DNA of 64,000 bases from Diphasiastrum complanatum (Eukaryota; Streptophyta; Lycopodiopsida; Lycopodiales; Lycopodiaceae). The notes under the pieces were generated by a model that was not told the DNA's origin, searched no databases, and saw only the letters and a list, made by a program, of their open reading frames with translations. The stretch is from assembly GCA_029204225.1 (NCBI GenBank), contig CM055101.1:5337246-5401245 (forward strand), read 5' to 3'. Shown here one piece after another: positions 44,572 through 55,689 of this stretch. A program made the translations under genes and the position numbers. Numbering within the stretch: the stretch's first letter is position 1; each line of letters opens with the position of its first letter.

Positions 44572-45330
44572 TATAATGAAGACTTCTTAGTTATTGGATT
44601 GAAATATGTTTGAGCTTGTTCCTATTAAATTTAGAGTTGCTGCTCTCTTTCACTATAGGTATTTTCAAGGTTGAACTACCTTCCTATGTGAAACACTTGC
44701 AACTATATATGAGATGAATCTCAAATATTCAACAAGACAAGTTATCTAGATCAGACACAAAAAGTGGTTTGAGACACTTTGGTTGGTTTGAATCCTACTT
44801 TTGGCACGTGTGAAATGCTTCAAAAGAAAACACTATTGACACTCAAAAGGCTCAAAGGGTGTTAAAATACTTCAAACTCAGTCTTGATCTATAGTTTCTT
44901 GTGTTGGATGCTCAAAAAAATGGATTCAGAACAAAGTATAGTTGAATCAAATCAAAATGCTGTCACTGGGATTTTGGACCTATCCCTATCCTCTTTAAGA
45001 GCTTATAACTCTTGCTAGACACATCAGATTGATTTGATTTCAATTTCTAAGAAAAGTACAGATCAAATGCTTTCCATCATGCTATAACACTGCTATCTTT
45101 GGATCTATAAGTAAGGAGAACAAAGGGACTGAAAAACACTGATTTTCACACGTGCGAAATTCTAGAATTCCTTACTTCCTCATTTCAGGTCTAAAAATTC
45201 AGTTCAAGTCCGATTTGATCCAAATACACTTCAGAGAAAGGTTAGAAAAAGTGCAAAACTGCTTTTTTTGCTCGATTTAGCTCTCAGTTTCTTGTACAAT
45301 CAGAGTTGTTAGCATGCAAAGCTTAATGTG

Positions 45331-45342
45331 GCTCTGATACCA
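45331..45342 (-). other. copia-2 primer binding site
   Basis: TGGTATCAGAGC, directly after the LTR end CA with no spacer. It is the usual initiator tRNA-Met complement. Confidence 0.93.
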
Positions 45343-46138
45343 TGACAAAATTTCCAGAATTCACACGTGGGGAATGTCCACAAGAGTGACTAATCTTAAT
45401 TAAGCTTTGTGATTGGCACTATAACCTGATTCTAGATTGATCAACAAAATCTAGTTCAAAAGAAATGGCTAATCCACAATCTAGCATGCTAATCAACAGA
45501 ATATAATAGCAATGATCAAAGAATGGGAAAATACAAGATTTCAATGTATGAGCATTAGCCTCAACACGAGTTAGAGAGAGAGAGAGACAACTAGAGAGAT
45601 AACAAGCAATATTTGTTTAGATCCAAAATGGCATGAGATAGCTACAAAACTTTGGTTCTTCATCATTGATTGTGTGGAGAGCTACACATATTTATGGAGA
45701 TTGAGGTATCTCAAGGTAGAACCATATCTATCCATTCCAAAATGACATCTAAAGTGACATCTAGAGTCTATGTGACATTTGTCACTTGTCATGCATGAAA
45801 TTCTACCAACTTTTTACAAGTGTACTTGTTCTAACTAGAAATGTCCAAATCATCATGCATATGTCCATTAAACTTTGTGCATGCCTTGCATGTCACTATG
45901 GATCACTTACAATTAATGCATGTGAGTTGCCACAAGTTTCTACAAGCATAATCATGCTAATTCTATGTCTACAAACTATATGCAAGTTGCATTTATCAAA
46001 CTAGATAATACATAACCACGTAGCTCGAGTTCTATGTAGGCCAAACTTGGCATTTTGCATTAATGAGCTACATACTTGCATGGTACAACATTTGTAGCAA
46101 GCCAAGAAATCAATATGGATTGTTTTTCAATTTTAACA
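45343..46138 (-). repeat. copia-2 5' LTR
   Basis: Partner of 39824-40618. The leader between the PBS and gag (44572-45330) has no gene. Confidence 0.93.
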
Positions 46139-46566
46139 CTAAGGGCATAGTTCACTTTTTTCTGAAAGGCGAAAAATGCGACAATGTCTCTTTTTCCCGA
46201 AAGGCAAAAAAGTCGACCTTAGGGCAGAAACCAGTTCTAAGACTAGTGTCGCATTTTTTAAGGGTAGTTTAGAAACATTTGTAAGGCATTTAAAGACAGT
46301 GTCATCTTTTTTGCAAAAATGCAAATAATGCGACAATGTCGAGAAAAGCTGCCAAAGTTATTTTCTAAGTGTTTTAGACCTAGGGATGAATTTTTTTCAT
46401 GACCCAAAATGCGAACTATGCGACGAAACAGCTCAAAAATGCAGACTGTGCGAAACATAGTTCAAAATGTACAGTCGCGAAAAACAGCAAAGGAAAAAAC
46501 TAAGGAAAAATTCTAAGGCTTTGAAAGATAGAAACTCTTAGTTTCTTCATTTCATTGCTTTATGCA
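46139..46566 (-). repeat. host LTR-like sequence, right part, with ATGCGAC array
   Basis: It continues the array interrupted by copia-2: AAAATGCGACAATG (46173), AAAGTCGACC (46210), GTGTCGCATTTTTT (46246), AATGCGACAATGTCG (46326). Near 46566 the minus-strand reading starts TGCATAAAGC, a possible LTR 5' end. Flanking bases do not match the left flank, so the host LTR may be a recombination product. Confidence 0.5.
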
Positions 46567-46571
46567 ACGTA

Positions 46572-47144
46572 ACGTACTACTCCCGTCTTTTAAGTTCTCT
46601 TCTGATACTACGTGGCAACCCTGCGAGAAACCACATAATGGCCACATGATTGGGAGTTATGGCTGCGTTGCATTCGGATCTTCCAGGAACTTTTCTGGTT
46701 TAAAGAGCATGATGAGAGCCGCTTTAACCGCTTTCCAAGTGGTTTTTTCTTCTTTCAATAGGTTGAAGAACCAATCTTGTGCTACTGCTACCAGAGACAT
46801 CAGAAACAACATCAATACCTTTGCCGGTGTCCATTCGTCGTAAATTTCGCATGCTTGCTCGTAGATATGAAAGAATCTGATAGGACTGATGACCCATCAT
46901 ATTTAGGTATTTCCATATGTGGTGCCCTCCAGACTGCTTGCAATGGTGCGACAGGTACAGGTTGACCCATAGAATCCATTGGTGTTGGTGTTGGTTTTGG
47001 TTCTGCCTCGATTTGTGCAACTGCGACTCTGGGAAGGTTTGGTGCTTGATTTGTCATTCTTCTCGCGATTGATCGTCCGGATCTCAAATTCATTTGGTGG
47101 TAGAGTCCAAGGATGTTGGATCTTGCTGGTACAGTGGAATTCAA
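46572..47144 (-). pseudogene. gypsy-4 gag fragment
   Basis: It contains MEIPKYDGSS, then AKVLMLFLMSLVAVAQDWFF and TTWKAVKAALI in shifting frames, parallel to gypsy-2 gag. A gap of about 30 codons after FLEDP relative to gypsy-2 shows an internal deletion. The fragment stops at about 46572 in mid-gag against the LTR-like host sequence. A short Pro/Thr-rich N-terminal part (47144-46990) precedes the capsid segment. Confidence 0.75.
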
Positions 47145-47808
47145 TCTGGATCTTAAGGGATCAAATCAATATGATTGGTCGATAGTGTGATTTTAGGCCT
47201 CTTATGGTGGTTTTTCCTTGATAACTTTTTGATCCTAGCTCCGATTGGCCTGATATTTTCACAGTAGCTGAATCTGGTGCAGCTCTAGCTATTGATCTAG
47301 TTTGCAAAGATTACTCATGTGAGGGTTGGCTGTGCAAATATTCTTTCACTATTTGGTAGTTAAAAACCTTGATTTCTCACAAACTACTAGGAAGTAACTC
47401 TCGTAGGGTTTACTGGAGCTGTATCTAGTATGAATCTAGCTCTGGAAAAGTCTGCAAAGGTTAATTTTCACAGGAGATGAAAATTTTACTGTCTACGAGG
47501 GTTCGTGAACATCTTTTTGCTCTGATCTTCACCAATAATTTGTACTAACTCTCACAAACTCCATCACTGATGTAAAATGACATTCTGAAGCCAATAGGAT
47601 GGTCTACGAAGGTTAGTTGTGGAAGGATTTTTGGAATCTTCTGAATTAGTTGATTTTTCAACACTTAAATCCACTTTTTGGCTCACTGGAATCAAACTAA
47701 CTCTCGAAACTCTTCTGTGTCCTTGTCTCACTAAGATGGAACTCCAAAATTCTCTACAAAGGTTAAAAACAATTAGAAATACAACTAAACTTGTTAGTGA
47801 AACCTATC
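47145..47808 (-). other. gypsy-4 leader
   Basis: Non-coding. It carries decayed copies of the ACTCTCGCA-type units of the gypsy-2 leader (for example 47397, 47546, 47699). No gene is seen. Confidence 0.6.
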
Positions 47809-47995
47809 TCCATGCCAACGGCGCCATTGTAGGGAGTGTAGATATAGTCGTGAGTAGCCCTTCTGCCTGTCAAAGAGGGTTAGATCACTGGATAAGTACC
47901 TAACTATGTCAAGATGCTAGTTTTAGATGCTGCCTACTATTTTTTCTAGCAGGATCACTCCTTCCCTACACTAACCACACACACATCATGATTTC
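47809..47995 (-). repeat. gypsy-4 primer binding site and LTR 3' fragment
   Basis: On the minus strand the LTR ends CACTCCCTACA at 47828, then one base, then TGGCGCCGTTGGCATGG (47826-47810), a variant of the gypsy-2 PBS. The LTR part matches the gypsy-2 LTR end region (GATCTAACCCTCTTTGACAGG). It is cut at about 47995, where copia-3 begins. Confidence 0.75.
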
Positions 47996-49083
47996 GAGTG
48001 AAAAAGAGAGGAAGACTATGGTATATTCTATTAAGAAGAAATCAGAAGATTTCAATTGCTTCAGAATCTTCAAGGAGCGTGTAGAGAAAGAGACTGATAA
48101 ACAGATTAAAGCCCTAAGATCCAATAATGGTAAAGAGTACATCTCTACCGAGTTCAAGGAGTACTGCCAGAGCCAAGGCATTGAACAGCAGTTTATCACT
48201 CCTTATTCACCTCAATCTAATGGCTTAGCCGACAGAAAGAAGAGACGAAGAAGAAATTTGACTTCCAAGGTCTCAAGACAATCTTCATAGGATACACTTC
48301 ATCTGACAACACTTAAAAGTTGTACGACCCCGATACCCAGCAGATCTTATTCAACTGAGATATAGTCTTTATTGAGGATTAGTTCATCGACTTCAAAGGG
48401 AAAGACATTATTTCAAGTGAACCTTCAATGCCTTCCATTGACATGACTATTTGAGCCACTGGCCCAAGTGTGCCTATAATTGATCAACTACCCGACATCA
48501 AGTTAGATGAAGATGTTGTTGTTACTTAGCAATGACAAATTCAAGGATTGAATAATCAGCCAACACTTCCTCCAAGAAGATCAAGCTGAGTGCGCACACA
48601 ACCCACAAGGTATACTCTTGAGTCTGTCTGTCTTTTAATGTAGGAGCCGACATCAGTCGATGAGGCACTTAGCCAACCAAACTCTGATTTCTGGAGAAAA
48701 GCAATGGACAAAGAGTATTCCTCTTTGATCAAGAACCAGACATGGTCACTAGTCGAAGCTCTTGTTGGCTGCAATCTCATCGATCAAAAATGGGTCTTCA
48801 AAATCAAATACAATGCCAATGGAGCGATTAATTGAAAGAAGGCAAGACTAGTAGCACGCGGATTTGCTCAGATCCCTAATATTGACTACAACGAGACATT
48901 TAGTCCAGTAATCAAGCACTCATCAATCCGAGCCCTCCTATCGTATGCTGCAGCAGCCGACCTGGAAGTACATCAACTCGATGTATAGACAACTTATCTG
49001 AATGGAGTCATTGAAGAAGACATATATATGCTACACCCTAAAGGATACATTGTGGAGCCTCATGATCCCACATTATCCAAAGT
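47996..49083 (+). pseudogene. copia-3: integrase and RT fragments
   Basis: The integrase half (to 48250) has VYSIKKKSEDF, ALRSNNGKEYIS and YSPQSNGLADRK. The expected Asp in RSDNG is Asn, and the Glu in LAERK is Asp. About 100 codons are then missing before FQGLKTIFIGYTSS. RT starts at about 48640 with [30 protein letters not shown] and VHQLDV, and ends inside the fingers/palm at about 49083. Several stops are present. It is a relic with neither 5' nor 3' end. Confidence 0.88.
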
Positions 49084-49086
49084 TAC

Positions 49087-49522
49087 TGTTTTATATTGTA
49101 AAAAAATTTCAATTTTTATACATGTATATGTGCTATAGTGCCTAAATTCATGTAAAGGCCTATTTTGCATCTTGTAGAATCACTTTTAGATTAGAACTCG
49201 CGACATTTTGTGCGACGTTCTATAGAGACACATTAGCGGATCTCAACCGACATCTTAACGGTTGGTAAATGTCATTCAGGCCAGTAATCGTTCCTATAAG
49301 GTCGACACTTCGTGCCATTATATAGACGCACATTTGAGTATCACTAGAGAGAAGAGAGCCAGCTTCTATAAGCTTGAGCATTCTTTCCCTCTGTCATCTC
49401 TTACAACATTACTTCTTATCAATTGAGCGAATACACTCTGAACGATCTGTAACTGTTTGTGATACTTGCTTGTGTCACACATACTTTTCATTTCTTACTA
49501 GATTTTAGAACTTGGATTTTCA
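49087..49522 (+). repeat. copia-type LTR with PBS
   Basis: Starts TGTTTTATATTG, ends GGATTTTCA, 436 bases; TATA-like TTATATAGAC at about 49318. It is followed by GG and the tRNA-Met-type site TGATATCAGAG at 49525. It lies directly against broken copia-3 RT, so it may have inserted there. The boundaries are from ends and PBS only. Confidence 0.6.
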
Positions 49523-49535
49523 GGTGATATCAGAG

Positions 49536-50088
49536 AGCGACAATTTTAACTAATGTGTGCAGAGAATCAGCTGAAGTCGCTAAGCATAACCATAAGTACA
49601 ACTTCTTTAAATTTTGAATGAGCTATGTGTTCAAATAATGAACTTGATTGATGATCTGTTCTGTTTGCTTCCTGTGATTAGAACTAATTCTTTGTATTCA
49701 ATTAAGAGGAATCATTAGCCAATTCGATTCTGTTTGATGAATCTATTTGCTAGTTGCTGTTTGATCTGATTGCTTACTGATATCCTAAGAGCCTAGAAGA
49801 TAAAGTAACCTTTATAATCACAGACCTTGACCAAGTCGTTTCACCATTGGTGTTTCTAGATGCCAATTTATCCAAATATCTTTGGATAACCAGATATGTC
49901 AATGTAGTATTCATTGTGAATATTACAGATCACATTCCATTCACTTTCTTACAAACACTTATCATACAAAAGAAGAGATTATTCTCCCTCTTGGAGAACG
50001 ATCAAACCTTTTATACTACTTAATTCATTGATTTTGTGAAAATCTATAACGACTAGGCCACCACATAATTTGGCACCGTTGCCAGGGA
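49536..50088 (+). other. leader or LTR stretch ending in a gypsy primer binding site
   Basis: No gene. TGGCACCGTTGCCAGGGA at 50071-50088 is a two-base variant of the gypsy PBS, so a gypsy LTR should end at about 50065. Its 5' limit is not visible. Two PBS types thus lie within 550 bases. Confidence 0.55.
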
Positions 50089-50152
50089 GATGAATTTCAC
50101 CTTTGTAATATTTTTAAGTGTATTAAGTCTATGAATCTTTTTCATGTAACGC

Positions 50153-50950
50153 ATGCCAAGAACACACTCTCAAGCAACTATTAAACAGAAACGTTTAGAG
50201 CATGCACATGGATTAGAAGCATATAGGAAATCTAGAGATTTGCATTTGCAAAATTTGCAAAATTCACCAGTTAGAGCAAGACTAACACCTGAATCATTTA
50301 ACAATCTTCTTAATGCTAGTACAATGTTTGTAGATTTATTTGAGGAAAGGTCCGTTAAAACACCAAGTTCTACATACTCATCAGAATTAGATTCGTCTGA
50401 TTCCACTTTCGAACCAAGTTCAAAATCAAAATCTTCTTCATCAAAACCATGATCTGAGCGTAGTCCAAATCCAGATCCTCCTAGCCCTCCTAGTCCTCCT
50501 AGTTTACCACCTGATAATATGGCAAATCCAGCGCTACCCACATCTACCAAAATCAGATACGATTTCTTTAAGGGATCATCGTCTGAAGATGCAGATAGTT
50601 ATTTGTCCCGGTTTGAATCTATCACTATAAAAAATAAAGAGCATACAGATGAGGACAAAGTTAGAATTTTGCCAGGTCTTCTACGAAAGGAAGCTAGAAT
50701 TTGGTACAGTCAATTAGTACCGGAAACGGTTAATACTTGGAACGCTTTAAAAGCATCATTCCTTAAGTAGTTTAGGGAGATATGATACTCCTCTAGATTG
50801 TTGGCATGACTTAGTTCTGTTGAGAAAAAGCCGAAGGAATCACTTAGAAAGTATACTCGTAGAGTTAAGAATTTAATAGGAAAATTAGGAGTCCAATATC
50901 CAAGATCAAGCAGTTGAGGGATCTTGTGCAACAAAAGAAGCAGATACCTC
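50153..50950 (+). pseudogene. gypsy-5 gag
   Basis: It starts MPRTHSQATIKQKR at 50153, a Ser/Pro-rich N terminus broken by a stop at about 50450. The capsid-like domain (50519-50770) has RYDFFKGSSSEDADSYLSRF, VRILPGLLRKEARIWYSQL and WNALKASFLK, the standard retrotransposon gag pattern, then a stop in the next codon. FREI and a Lys-rich tail follow in shifted frames. It is 65 bases after a gypsy PBS, as expected for a 5' end. Nothing downstream belongs to the same element. Confidence 0.75.
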
Positions 50951-51359
50951 TTAGGCCAAGCTACCTGAAACACACCAGCAGATGAAGAGAACAAAGTTGA
51001 TGGCAAAGAAGAGATTTCCAGATGCAATGGCATCAGATGAGTCAGAATCTGAGGGAGAGCCACTCAAGAGGAAACCATGAGCCATGAGCCAGCCCACACA
51101 ATCTCATTCGAAATCCTTGAGCTCGACGGGCTCCCAAGATGGTAGCTCATCATCAGATACGGCACCCAACAACACTCCTCACCCACACACATCATCGATG
51201 GAGGTGATGGAGCAACCACATCTGGACCATTAGACACTGGCAAAGACTCCCAAGCTGTCCAGCCAGCCACGATGACAACTCCACTTATAATGCCAACGCC
51301 GCCAACCTCACCAAAGGCACAAGGGAATGTCATTCTCCAGGATACGATGGCTAACCCTG
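50951..51359. other. no clear gene
   Basis: Short open pieces in several frames. The part from about 51080 may be the decayed lead-in to the copia RNase H remnant that follows. Confidence 0.35.
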
Positions 51360-51800
51360 GCATGACACATTGGGTAATGGCAAAATGCATATTGCAAATT
51401 CCTAAAGGCACCCAAAATATGGGATTGACCTACAAAGTCGAAGAAGAATTCAAGCTAAAACACTATAGTGATGCAAGCTCGACGAGCTGCAAAGATAACA
51501 ACAAGTCCATAATAGGTGGTTGTTCAATTGCATGCGGAACAGTGATAAATTGAATCTACAAGAAGCAGACACTGGTAGCTCAATCCTCCTACGAAGCCAA
51601 ATATGTGGCAGCATCAAGGATGGCAAACCAGGTTACATGATTGCAGATGATGCTGGAAGCAATTGGCATACAATAGAGAGAGCCATGCACCATGATGATG
51701 GATTTTCAGAGTGCCATATACTTAGAATTTGCTTTGCACAGGAACACAGATCATGCTACACAGTAACACAGACAGAAAACACTCTCCACAGCAAGCTCAC
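51360..51800 (+). pseudogene. copia RNase H remnant
   Basis: It reads KGTQNMGLTYKVEEEFKLKH, YSDASSTSCKDNNKS, KKQTLVAQSSYEAKYVA and AIYLEFALHRNTDHATQ in three frames, the order and motifs of a copia RNase H. Frameshifts at about 51555 and 51650 and stops break it. No RT is found upstream. It is on the opposite strand from copia-4, so it belongs to another insertion. Confidence 0.75.
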
Positions 51801-52029
51801 ATAGCAGCTGTATTTCTCAAAATGAAATTACATTGTACATATAGTTGTTCACTCAAGCAACCCATGCATGACCCAGGTTGTCGTTGGCTAGACGTGTGTC
51901 CCATCGACTTGCCTCGTGGCGAGGCCAACTGATCCTTATCAACTGATAGGACCCACAGTACAGTAGCACAGTGATTCTACTTTAATTCTAACTCTCTCTC
52001 TAAAAGTAGAGTCCACTTTCTGTACAGTA
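51801..52029. other. possible copia-4 3' flank or LTR part
   Basis: No gene. A perfect short hairpin, GCCTCG-TGG-CGAGGC, lies at 51911-51925. A minus-strand purine tract (TTTTAGAGAGAGAG, about 52007-51994) may be the copia-4 polypurine tract. No LTR pair confirms this. Confidence 0.35.
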
Positions 52030-52566
52030 TTATACAACTTTAAGTACATAAAGCTTTGATCTAAACTTATCAAACTTTTCTCCAACAAGTGGCTTAGTGA
52101 AAATATCAGCTAATTGTTCTTCTATGCTACAATGAACAACATGAATTTCACAACTCAGCAGCCTCTCACGTATAAAGTGATACTGAATCTCAATGTGTTC
52201 AATTCTCACATGGAACACTGGATTCTTTGCTAGCTGAATGCCACTCTGACTGTCGCTATGTAATGTCGTGTGATTTTTTTGCCTCATGCCAACTTCTTCC
52301 AAGATTTGTCTCAACCATATAGCTTCTTGTGCTGCACTACACATTGTCTTATACTCTGCTTTTGTGGTGGATAGAGGAATTGTACTTTGCTTCTTACTAG
52401 ACCAGGAAAAGCAACTACCACAAAACTGGAATACATACCCTGTGGTGGATCTATGATCATCATAGTCACCTCTCCATTCTGCATTCACATAGCCACACAA
52501 CTCAGGTAAACCATCATGCTTCTTGTAAATCAAGCCATACTCTGAAGTGCCTTTCACATAATGCAA
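52030..52566 (-). pseudogene. copia-4 RNase H
   Basis: A continuous frame of 178 codons holds [45 protein letters not shown] and SDSQSGIQLAKNPVFH. The first catalytic Asp region reads VNAEW, where most family members have VDADW or SDADW, so that Asp is lost. It ends KLYVLKVV-stop. It is separated from RT by a frameshift at about 52600-52710. Confidence 0.88.
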
Positions 52567-52712
52567 AATGCATTTAGTTGTCTTCCAATTGTTTCCGTAG
52601 GTGCTGCCATAAATTGACTTTCAATGCCAACAACATAACATATATCTGGTCTAGTTGTGGTAAGGTAAATCAAGCTCCCTACTAACTGCCTATACAGTGT
52701 AGCATCAAATGA

Positions 52713-53594
52713 CTATGACTCATCAAGCTTAGAAAGCTTTTTACCTGGTTCAATAGGAGTATTCACTGGTTTGCAATCCTGCAACCTAAACCACTCTTTG
52801 ACATAATTCACTTGTGTGAAACCCACTTTGTGTCCTTTTTGCCACACCTCTACTCCAAGGCAATAATGCATCAGTCTAAGATCCGTCATCTCGAATTGTT
52901 CCATGAGGTCTTTCTTGATCATATCTATCATCTCTTGATTATTTCCTGTAATAATCAAGTCATCAACATAAAGAGCAATCAAAGCAACCATACCATCAAA
53001 GCATAAGACATATAGATTTGGATCAGAATGTGTTCTCACCATCCCCTTTGAATGAAAGTAGGCATCAATCCTACTATACCACGCACGTGGTGCCTGTTTC
53101 AGACCATAAAGCGCTTTCTTCAAGCAACATACTTTATTTTCCTGTCCCTTCGCTACAAAGCCTTCAGGTTGATCCATGAACACCTCTTCTTCTAACTCAC
53201 CATTTAGAAAAGCAGATTTCACATCCATCTGATGCAAAGGCCAACCAAAATGTGAAGCTAAAGCAATAAGTAGACGTAGAGTATTACACTTACATACCGG
53301 TGCAAAGGTCTCCTCATAGTCGATGCCTTTACTTTTTGCATACCCTTTGATCACTAATCTTGCCTTGTGCTTTGCGATACTACCATCTACATGATACCTA
53401 GTCCTGTATACCCATTTGCAACCAATGGGTTTCTTGCCAACTGGTAGTTCTACTAAGTCATGTGCTATGCTTAGCAATTGACTCCATCTCCTCTCCCATG
53501 GCCTTGACCCAAATGTCATCATCCTTCGCTTCACCATAAGTTGAAGGTTCTTTGCTTTGAAGAATTCTAGATAAGAGAGCATAATTTGCTTCAT
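52713..53594 (-). pseudogene. copia-4 reverse transcriptase
   Basis: The frame of 293 codons contains CKWVYRTRYHVDGS, KARLVIKGYAKSKGIDY, QMDVKSAFLNGELEEEVFM, LYGLKQAPRAWYSRID and the intact catalytic box YVDDLIITG. It has the normal length for the copia RT domain. The first about 40 codons overlap the end of the integrase region in another frame (53594-53458), so a frameshift lies near 53460. A stop ends it at KLSKLDES. Confidence 0.92.
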
Positions 53595-54753
53595 ACCTTT
53601 TAGGTTGTGTCTTGTCTCTTGTTGATCTTCGTAGCTCTCCCTGGCTAGATGATCTTAAAAAAGTCATCCATGTTGCGACTCTCCAATAATCTCTCAAACC
53701 ACTTAGGGAGCTTCCTGTCAGGTGATCGGCTTCCTGTGAAAAGGTATCCCATGGTACATCCTTCTCCTTGCGTTTTTCACCTGCAACTTCAATCCTTCTT
53801 GCACCAAAAGGTTTGTCCCTACCTCTCCAACATGTCTCTTGAGGTTGAGTAGTAGTATCTTGAGATGTATCTTCTTTTTCATAACATGGAAGGTCAATGA
53901 ATGGATCACCATCAGGTGGTATCCTCACTATACCATCTTTCTCACTGAATGTATCTATCTTCTCAGCATCCTCGTCTTCATACATCTTGGATTCATCAAA
54001 GATAACATCACGGCTTACATGGATTTTGTTTTCCACCGGATCAAAACATCTACAGCCTTTCACACGATCATCATATCCTAGGAATATACACTTGATAGCT
54101 TTTATATCAAGTTTATGTCTCTCTTCCTTAGGAATATGTACAAAGGCCTTACATCCAAAGATTCGCAAGTGGTTCACCTTTGGCTTCTTCTTCGTGAATG
54201 CTTCCTCAGGTGTTATCTTTGGTATGGCAATGGTAGGACTTCTGTTTTGATAATAGACTACCGTACTGCATGCTTCTTACCAAAAATCTTTTGGTAGTTT
54301 CATCTTAGCTAGCATAGATCTAGCACTTTCCACAATTGTATGCTTGCGCTTAGCTACACCATTGAGAGCAGGAGTATGATCTTGCGTAAATTGTCTTTTA
54401 ATCCCACATTGATCACAAAGATCATTGAAGTCATTAGACTTGTACTCACCTCCACTATCTGATCTTAGGGCTTTGATCTTCCTACCTGTCTTATTTTGGA
54501 CCAATGCTTTGAAGCTCTTGAAGTTGTCAAATGCATCTGATTTCTTCTTCAAGAAGTAGATCCACGTCTTACGTGACATATCATCAATAAAGGTCATGAA
54601 ATAGAAGGCTTTACCTAAGGACATGGTCCTCATAGGCCTGCATAAATCTGTGTGGATTAAATCCAAGATGTTCTTTGCTCTTGCAACACCACCTTTATTG
54701 AACTTCTCTCGATGCTGCTTCCCATATACACAAGATTCGCACATCAATTTCAA
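53458..54753 (-). pseudogene. copia-4 integrase
   Basis: The core (54753-54277) has CESCVYGKQHREKF, LIHTDLC (first Asp), FIDDMSRKTWIYFLK, LRSDSGGEY (second Asp) and NGVAKRKHTIVE. The third catalytic residue, Glu of ERK, is Lys here. A frameshift near 54270 leads to the C-terminal part (54177-53458) with LRIFGCKAFVHIPKEERHKLD, FLGYDDRVKGCRCFDP and VSRDVIFDES. Loss of the Glu should abolish strand transfer. Confidence 0.9.
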
Positions 54754-55580
54754 GTGATCTTCTATGGTTAGGCAATCTTGTTACCATATCCAATCTTCTC
54801 ATCAAACTAAGGCTTCCCAAGTTCAAGTGACCAAGCCTCTTATGCCACAACTCAGTTTGCGATGGAATGGACAATATGAGTTTATGTTGCCCCTCGATTG
54901 TAGCATTCAACCTGTACAACTTAGTATTGGGCTCCCTTGCTCCATCCGCAATAACTTTGAACTTTTGGTTCACATCCTTCACAAAGCAACAATCATGGGC
55001 GAATTCTACTTTCAACTTTTGATCAGTAATGACTCCAACATAAAGTAGATTTTTCCTCAAACCTAGTACGTAAAGTACCTCCCTGATCATCATGATTTTG
55101 CCATCAGGTAGTTGGAGTGAAACGGTGCCTATCTCCTTGATCTTGACACCTCACCATTTTCTTGTGAAACAGATATTCCATTATCCAACACTTTCAAGTT
55201 ACTGAACCAGTTCTTGTTACCTATCATGTGTCTTGTGGCTCCCGAGTCAATATACCACGCTTGATCATCTTGATTAGATGACAATGTAGATAAGAAGATG
55301 CTACAGTCTTCAATCTCACCCTCATCGAGAAGGTTACCTGCTTGTTTTGGTTTCCCCTTGCCTTGTTCCGCCAGGAATTTGCGACATTCACTCTTCCAAT
55401 GGCCCTTTTTACCACAATGGAAGCACTTGTCTTTCTTCTTGGTCTTACTAGAAGATCCTTAAAATGCAAATACACTCTCTGATCTTCCAACTCTGATTGT
55501 TGAATTATATGTCTAATTGATTGATTACTATATTGTTTTGTGATCAGTAGTCGAGTATCTAGGTCCTGCAGATTCAATGC
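54754..55580 (-). pseudogene. copia-4 gag C terminus, protease and pre-integrase domain
   Basis: From the right: a gag piece (LQDLDTRLLITKQYSN), a frameshift, the zinc knuckle CFHCGKKGHWKSEC at about 55420-55380, the protease motif WYIDSGATRHM at about 55260-55228, and the pre-integrase motif LWHKRLGHLNLGSL at about 54850-54810. A second frameshift lies in the protease C-terminal region. Most of gag and the 5' LTR are missing; similarity ends at about 55580. Confidence 0.85.
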
Positions 55581-55689
55581 ATAGTGTAGCGCATTTTCGC
55601 CAAGTATAGGCGCACACGTAGCTGAGCACCAAATGCTTCGGCTAGCAAATCAAATACAAGCAAAACAAAAACACACACGGAAATTCTAC

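Larger units (their letters stand above)
39824..46138 (-). mobile_element. copia-2: structurally complete Ty1/copia element
   Basis: Two LTRs of about 795 bases (39824-40618 and 45343-46138) differ at about 15 positions plus a few short indels, so roughly 98% identical. Both begin TGTTAAAATTG and end TTTTGTCA on the minus strand. Flanking 5-mers CTGAG (39819-39823) and CTAAG (46139-46143) are a target-site duplication with one change. The PBS TGGTATCAGAGC directly follows the 5' LTR (45342-45331), and the polypurine tract TTTTTAGGAGGAG precedes the 3' LTR. Order is gag, protease, integrase, RT, RNase H. It is the youngest-looking insertion, but several frameshifts and stops disable it. Confidence 0.95.
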
